Assembly (NCBI RefSeq): GCF_014839805.1
Contig: NC_051135.1
Coordinates: forward strand, 13,395,291-13,459,290
Length of the DNA stretch: 64,000 bases
Source: Manduca sexta
Taxonomy: Eukaryota; Arthropoda; Insecta; Lepidoptera; Sphingidae
Direction of reading: 5' to 3'
The position numbers and the translations under genes were made by a program. The notes below the pieces were generated by a model. It searched no databases, was not told the origin of the DNA, and saw only the letters and a list, made by a program, of their open reading frames with translations. This document shows, in pieces, positions 60,256 to 64,000 of the stretch (within the stretch, counting starts at the first letter, position 1; each line of letters opens with the position of its first letter).

Positions 60256-61996
60256 CTAAGAATAACAAATTACATGCAACAAAATATGTGTGAGCTCACT
60301 CCAGTTACATGTCAAAACATCTGCTTTGATATGCACCTCATTTATATTAGTAATGGCTCGGGTGAGAGGCGCCTTGGCCAAGAGGTTGGTCCTGGCCGTC
60401 GGCACCGCCATTAGTGGTGGGCGGCGGCGCCTCCACACGTACCGGTCCGGCACGTTCAGGCACAGGCGGCGCAGAACCCCCGGGTTGTGCTCGACACCAC
60501 GCAACAGCTTCACTAGGTACGACGCGAGGGCGAACTCGCGCCGCACCCTGAGCTCGTTGTACCCAACCATACCCAGTACAAACAATGTGGGGTACATCAG
60601 CGGATATAGCGGATATACCCCATAAAGTTTCAAGTACAGGTGCTTCGTAAATTTGTTCTGGACCCGTTCTAACATGGCCACGTACTTTACCTCGTGCGGG
60701 GACCATATGACTCCGCTATGTTCTAAGTGGCTCCGGACCAGAGCGTCATATAGCACCCTAACGGTAGTAATATTAGTAAAGTGTTTAGATTGTCTTAACA
60801 CAAAACCAAGATTCCGATATGCTTTCTTGCATATATTGGTAATATGACCACGAAATGTCAAGTCAGGAGTGAGAACCACCCCCAAATCACGCACCTGTGA
60901 CACCCGTTGCATCGGAGTTGAATCTACTTTATACTCACAGCACAGCGGTGTTCGACTACGAGTAAAAGTTAACACCGAACACTTGGCAACATTGAAGAGT
61001 AGATGGTTCTCATAGCTCCACTCCACTACTCTATTTATGTCGGCTTGTAAAAGAGCACTATCGGTTCTTTCCCTGACTTCAAGCAGCAGTTTGAGATCAT
61101 CTGCGAACAACAAACATGTGCAGTGCTTGACGACTTTCGGTAAATCGTTAATCATTATAATGAATTCCAGTGGTCCCAGATTGCTACCTTGGCTTACACC
61201 AGACCTGGTGTAATACGGTTCAGACTCGGATCCATTGTAATCGACATATTGTTGCCGGTCTTTCATATAGCTAGCAAAAAAATTTAGTAGGTGTGGTGTA
61301 CATCCAATCTTTGCCAGTTTTTTTAGTAGGATATCATTGTCGACGGTATCAAATGCCTTTTTAAAATCAAAATACGCAGCGTCTACCTGCAGTCCAGCAT
61401 CGACTGCTGGTACAACTTGCGCCATAAAATTGAGCAGATTCGTGGCAGTGCTACGCCCTGGCCGGAATCCATGTTGCGCGTCAGACAGCTGTGCTCGCAC
61501 CTGATCCTGCACGCAGCGCTGAACGGCAGATTCGAAAACCTTGGCCGGTGTCGACAGCACAGCCACTGGTCTATAACCACTGACATCTGCTCCAGACAAA
61601 CCCTTAGGGACCGGAATGACACGAGTGATCTTCCACTCGGCAGGGAACTTCGCCTGCTTTAAGCAGGTGTAAAAGATGTAGTGGAGTGGTTCTACCAGCA
61701 CCCTTGCACAGTCTCTAAATAAAAATGCAGGTATTCCATCGGGGCCCGCTGATCGTTTGGGCTTCAAATTTTCAAGCGCTTTCTTAACGTCCTGAAAGCT
61801 CAGAGCCCCCAAATGAACGTGTGAACTGGATACATCAGTCTCACCAGCCACCGCTTCGCTGACATCCAGCTTTGGTGGTACCTTGGAGTACACGGACTCA
61901 AAGAAATGCGCGAACTCCCTAGCACACTCATCATTCGATAAATATTGACCACCTGCCATGATTCGTTGCCTATTTAAACTATTTCTGTTTGATTTA
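60256..61996 (-). pseudogene. Non-LTR ORF2, reverse transcriptase part
   Basis: Copies element RNA into DNA at the target site. Motifs in order: KRSAGPDGIPAFLFRD, YRPVAVLS, QHGFRPGRST, FDFKKAFDTVDN (first catalytic Asp), RSGVSQGSNLGPLEF, LLFADDLKLL (catalytic ADD) and DLGVVL, then a thumb/C-terminal region with ERVQNKFTKHLY. Catalytic residues are all present. The first 11-12 residues of the open frame ending at 62031 come from the MITE, not the LINE. No RNase H domain follows, as usual for this group. Confidence 0.88.
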
Positions 61997-61997
61997 A

Positions 61998-62165
61998 CCC
62001 GTGAGGTAGCTGAATGTTTGCCGGCAAACATTGACAGCTACGCGTGTGACGGAAAAATAACCTTATTATGTAGTATATATGTAGTATATAAGGTTATAAT
62101 CCCGTGACACACGCAAATGTCATGTAGCTGTCTTGGCTCGCCGGCGATTCACGAGAGACCAAGAG
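61998..62165. mobile_element. 168-bp TTAA-flanked palindromic MITE, copy 2, inside the LINE RT/EN ORF
   Basis: Same sequence and orientation as copy 1, flanked by TTAA (61994-61997, 62166-62169). It splits the non-LTR ORF2. Leaving out the element plus one TTAA (172 bp) puts the two ORF halves back in one frame by coordinate arithmetic, so the insertion is simple and later than the LINE. Confidence 0.9.
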
Positions 62166-63360
62166 TTAATGTAATGCCAAAAGGATTTTGGATCTTTGGC
62201 AAACTGATTCTGAATATTTTCTATATGTTCTTTGTGAGCTTCTTCTATTGACTTTTTTATCCGGGTTCTACATTTAGCAAATTCATGGTAATCACTACTT
62301 AATTTTGATATTTTATAAGTTTTATGAAGGCGAGCTTTTATCCGTATATCCTTAATTATATTTGCATTGTACCATATGGGATATATGTACCTCGTATCAT
62401 CACGAACAAGCCTTTTGCTAGGTACACATTTATCTAAAGTATGGTTTAGTTTATCATAAAAAATGCTTATCATCTCAGTCAAATCTTGCGTTTCAAACAT
62501 TGTACTCCAATCAGTGGAAAGCAACATAGAATATAATAGTTGATAATTAGCTTTATAAAAATTCCACTTGGGTCTAATATCACGCGTGCCGAGGGAAGCG
62601 AATGCGCGGGGCGCGCAACGGGGCGGTGGCGCGGCAGCTCGCGCGCTCCCCACGCTCACCACGAGCGGCGGGTGGTGTGCGTCCGCAGGCACCAGTGCCT
62701 CATCCGATGCGTACACGCATAAGTCGTCTCTCAATCCCTTGCTCAGAACTAAATCCAATTGCCGGCCTAAACAGTTGGGTATTGTATTACTTTGAGTGAG
62801 CCCACAATACGACACAAAACATTCATAATAATAATTAATATTTACAGGACAAGAATATAAGTTAAAATCTCCAATTACAATAACCTCACTATATTTATCA
62901 CACAATTGTTCTATTAATCTAAATAAAGTCATATAATGATTCTCAGAACTACTAGGCGGAATATAAATAACACAACATAAAAATAAAAATCTATTGTTCA
63001 AATGCACTGTCGCGCAAATCATTTCAAACACGCACGCGTCTATAGATGCCCCTGTGACGTATACCTGTCGGAGTGTGTGGCCACGAGAAGTGCGCCGCCT
63101 TGCTTACGACCGTCAGTTCGATCGCAGCGTAATATGTTATAACCCCTAGGCACAATTTCTGCATCCTGTATGGATTCATTGGTTCCAGATTCAGTGATAG
63201 CGAAAAGGTCAGCATTAGATGACGTAATGTTATTTCTGAATTGGTCTAGTTTTGTTCGTAAACCTCTAACGTTTTGGTAAAATATTTCTACTGTATTATT
63301 GTTCACTAAATACTTTTTTGGTTTGTCTACGAAACCAAATCCACTCATTGAATTCAGCAT
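62166..63360 (-). pseudogene. Non-LTR ORF2, AP-type endonuclease part, frameshifted
   Basis: Nicks target DNA to prime reverse transcription. The first piece (63360-63040) has IFYQNVRGLRTKL, the catalytic Glu in AITES, and GGALLVATHS. A one-base indel near 63060 ends it. The second piece (from about 63060 in another frame, open from 63031) has VIGDFNL, LDLVLS and DAHHPPL, the metal-binding and His motifs, and ends at DPKSFWHYI where the MITE entered. A GC-rich, Ala/Pro-rich insert follows the His motif. Confidence 0.85.
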
Positions 63361-64000
63361 TCAATGGCCAAATTTCGGCATTATTTAAAGTATCATAAAT
63401 GCCTTCTGGGCCACCAATTATGAAGGATGAATAACCGCGATCAGTTTTGTGTTTAATTTTTTCTACATTTACTATTGCTTCCGGTCCACATACACTTTTA
63501 ATGTGTTCAGTTAAAGCTTCTACAGTGGTTTCCGGATGGAGACGCCATACATGTAGATATTTCTTCCGCTCCATGCCAGATATTGCCTTTAATTCTGTAT
63601 TTTTACCAGTTTTGACGTCCCTAGACAACCGGTTAATTTTCTTATGTTGAACTTTGATCCAGCCACTTTGATTCAATTCATCACCCTGTTCTTGGGTTTC
63701 CATAGTCGCTGCTGGAGTAGTAACTTTCTGATTTGATGGTATCGCAGTTTTTGTGGCCGCATCGGTACAAATTACATTTTGAATTTCTGCCGTTTGATGC
63801 GTTTGTTGTCGAACTGTTTTCTTTGTACATTTGTTGCCCTTTGCATCTCGCTTAGCCAGGTCAACAAATGTAATGGAAGAAGAATTTGCAGGTACCTCCA
63901 ATATTGGACTCTTTTGGTTTTGAGCAAATGATGAATCGACCTTTTTTTCGATCACCGTCATTAATCTCGTTATGTTTTGGAAATCATTTTTGGTTTGAGA
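63296..64000 (-). CDS. Non-LTR ORF1, 5'-partial
   Basis: Open on the minus strand from the window edge (TCT CAA ACC ...) to the stop at 63296, at least 234 codons. The first part is Lys/Gln/Thr-rich and likely disordered. The C-terminal part (KKYLHVWRLHPETTVEALTE, GYSSFIIGGPEGIYD) looks like the RNA-binding-type fold common at the end of ORF1 in this LINE group. It overlaps ORF2 by 65 nt in a different frame. Role: nucleic-acid binding and chaperoning of element RNA, by family. Confidence 0.75.
   Translation of the reverse strand, partial: SQTKNDFQNITRLMTVIEKKVDSSFAQNQKSPILEVPANSSSITFVDLAKRDAKGNKCTKKTVRQQTHQTAEIQNVICTDAATKTAIPSNQKVTTPAATMETQEQGDELNQSGWIKVQHKKINRLSRDVKTGKNTELKAISGMERKKYLHVWRLHPETTVEALTEHIKSVCGPEAIVNVEKIKHKTDRGYSSFIIGGPEGIYDTLNNAEIWPLNAEFNEWIWFRRQTKKVFSEQ

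Larger units (their letters stand above)
60088..64000 (-). mobile_element. CR1/Jockey-type non-LTR retrotransposon, 5' end outside the window
   Basis: In minus orientation: ORF1 (past 64000 to 63296), ORF2 endonuclease (63360 to about 62170), MITE insertion, reverse transcriptase (61997-60256), a 3' UTR, and an A-rich tail of AAATA-like units (about 60125-60088). Length so far 3.9 kb, close to a full element. Lesions: one frameshift near 63060 and the MITE. The RT frame is otherwise open over 570 codons, so the copy is young. Exact clade not settled. Confidence 0.85.

Noticed and set aside
1..64000. CRISPR arrays, bacterial operons, ribosome binding sites, rRNA
   Set aside because: Eukaryotic window; no regularly spaced repeat array and no rRNA sequence seen.

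Overview
This is a eukaryotic nuclear window, almost certainly from a moth or butterfly. The evidence is AT-rich DNA, GT-AG introns, arthropod TCAGT initiators, and many interspersed repeats of types I recognise as lepidopteran: tRNA-derived SINEs with a GGTTCGA B box, RTE LINE tails ending in (GAT)n, short Helitrons ending in CTAG, a maT mariner, and CR1/Jockey-type LINEs. A 500-N assembly gap lies at 50971-51470. Family assignments rest on motifs read by eye, with no database search.

Layout. (1) 485-3008, plus: the 3' five exons of a C2H2 zinc-finger gene (13 fingers) whose start lies left of the window. (2) About 4.6-31.9 kb: gene-poor, filled with SINEs, LINE fragments, MITEs and one near-intact maT mariner (25687-26992) next to a CR1-type LINE 3' end. 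(3) 32071-32335, plus: a compact single-exon gene with TATA box and initiator, encoding a 54-residue secreted, very basic peptide with a CxxKIC ring. (4) 38746 to about 45087, minus: a seven-coding-exon gene that I could phase completely from splice sites. It encodes about 737 aa, an acidic N-terminal half and a C-terminal TOG/HEAT domain resembling TOGARAM/crescerin proteins. Its fourth coding intron holds Helitrons. (5) 45.3-60 kb: repeats, two GC-rich promoter-like islands, the gap with a possible exon at its right edge, a 304-bp foldback element and a degenerate RT fragment. (6) 60088-64000, minus: a nearly complete CR1/Jockey-type non-LTR retrotransposon (ORF1, endonuclease, RT). It carries one frameshift and one insertion of a 168-bp TTAA-flanked MITE; a second copy, identical in my reading, sits 2.8 kb away at 59170.

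The three host genes show no obvious functional link. The zinc-finger protein is presumably a nuclear DNA-binding protein, the peptide is secreted, and the TOG protein presumably acts on microtubules. The most notable observations are the identical MITE pair that breaks the LINE ORF, the CxxKIC peptide gene, and the phase-consistent TOG gene model.
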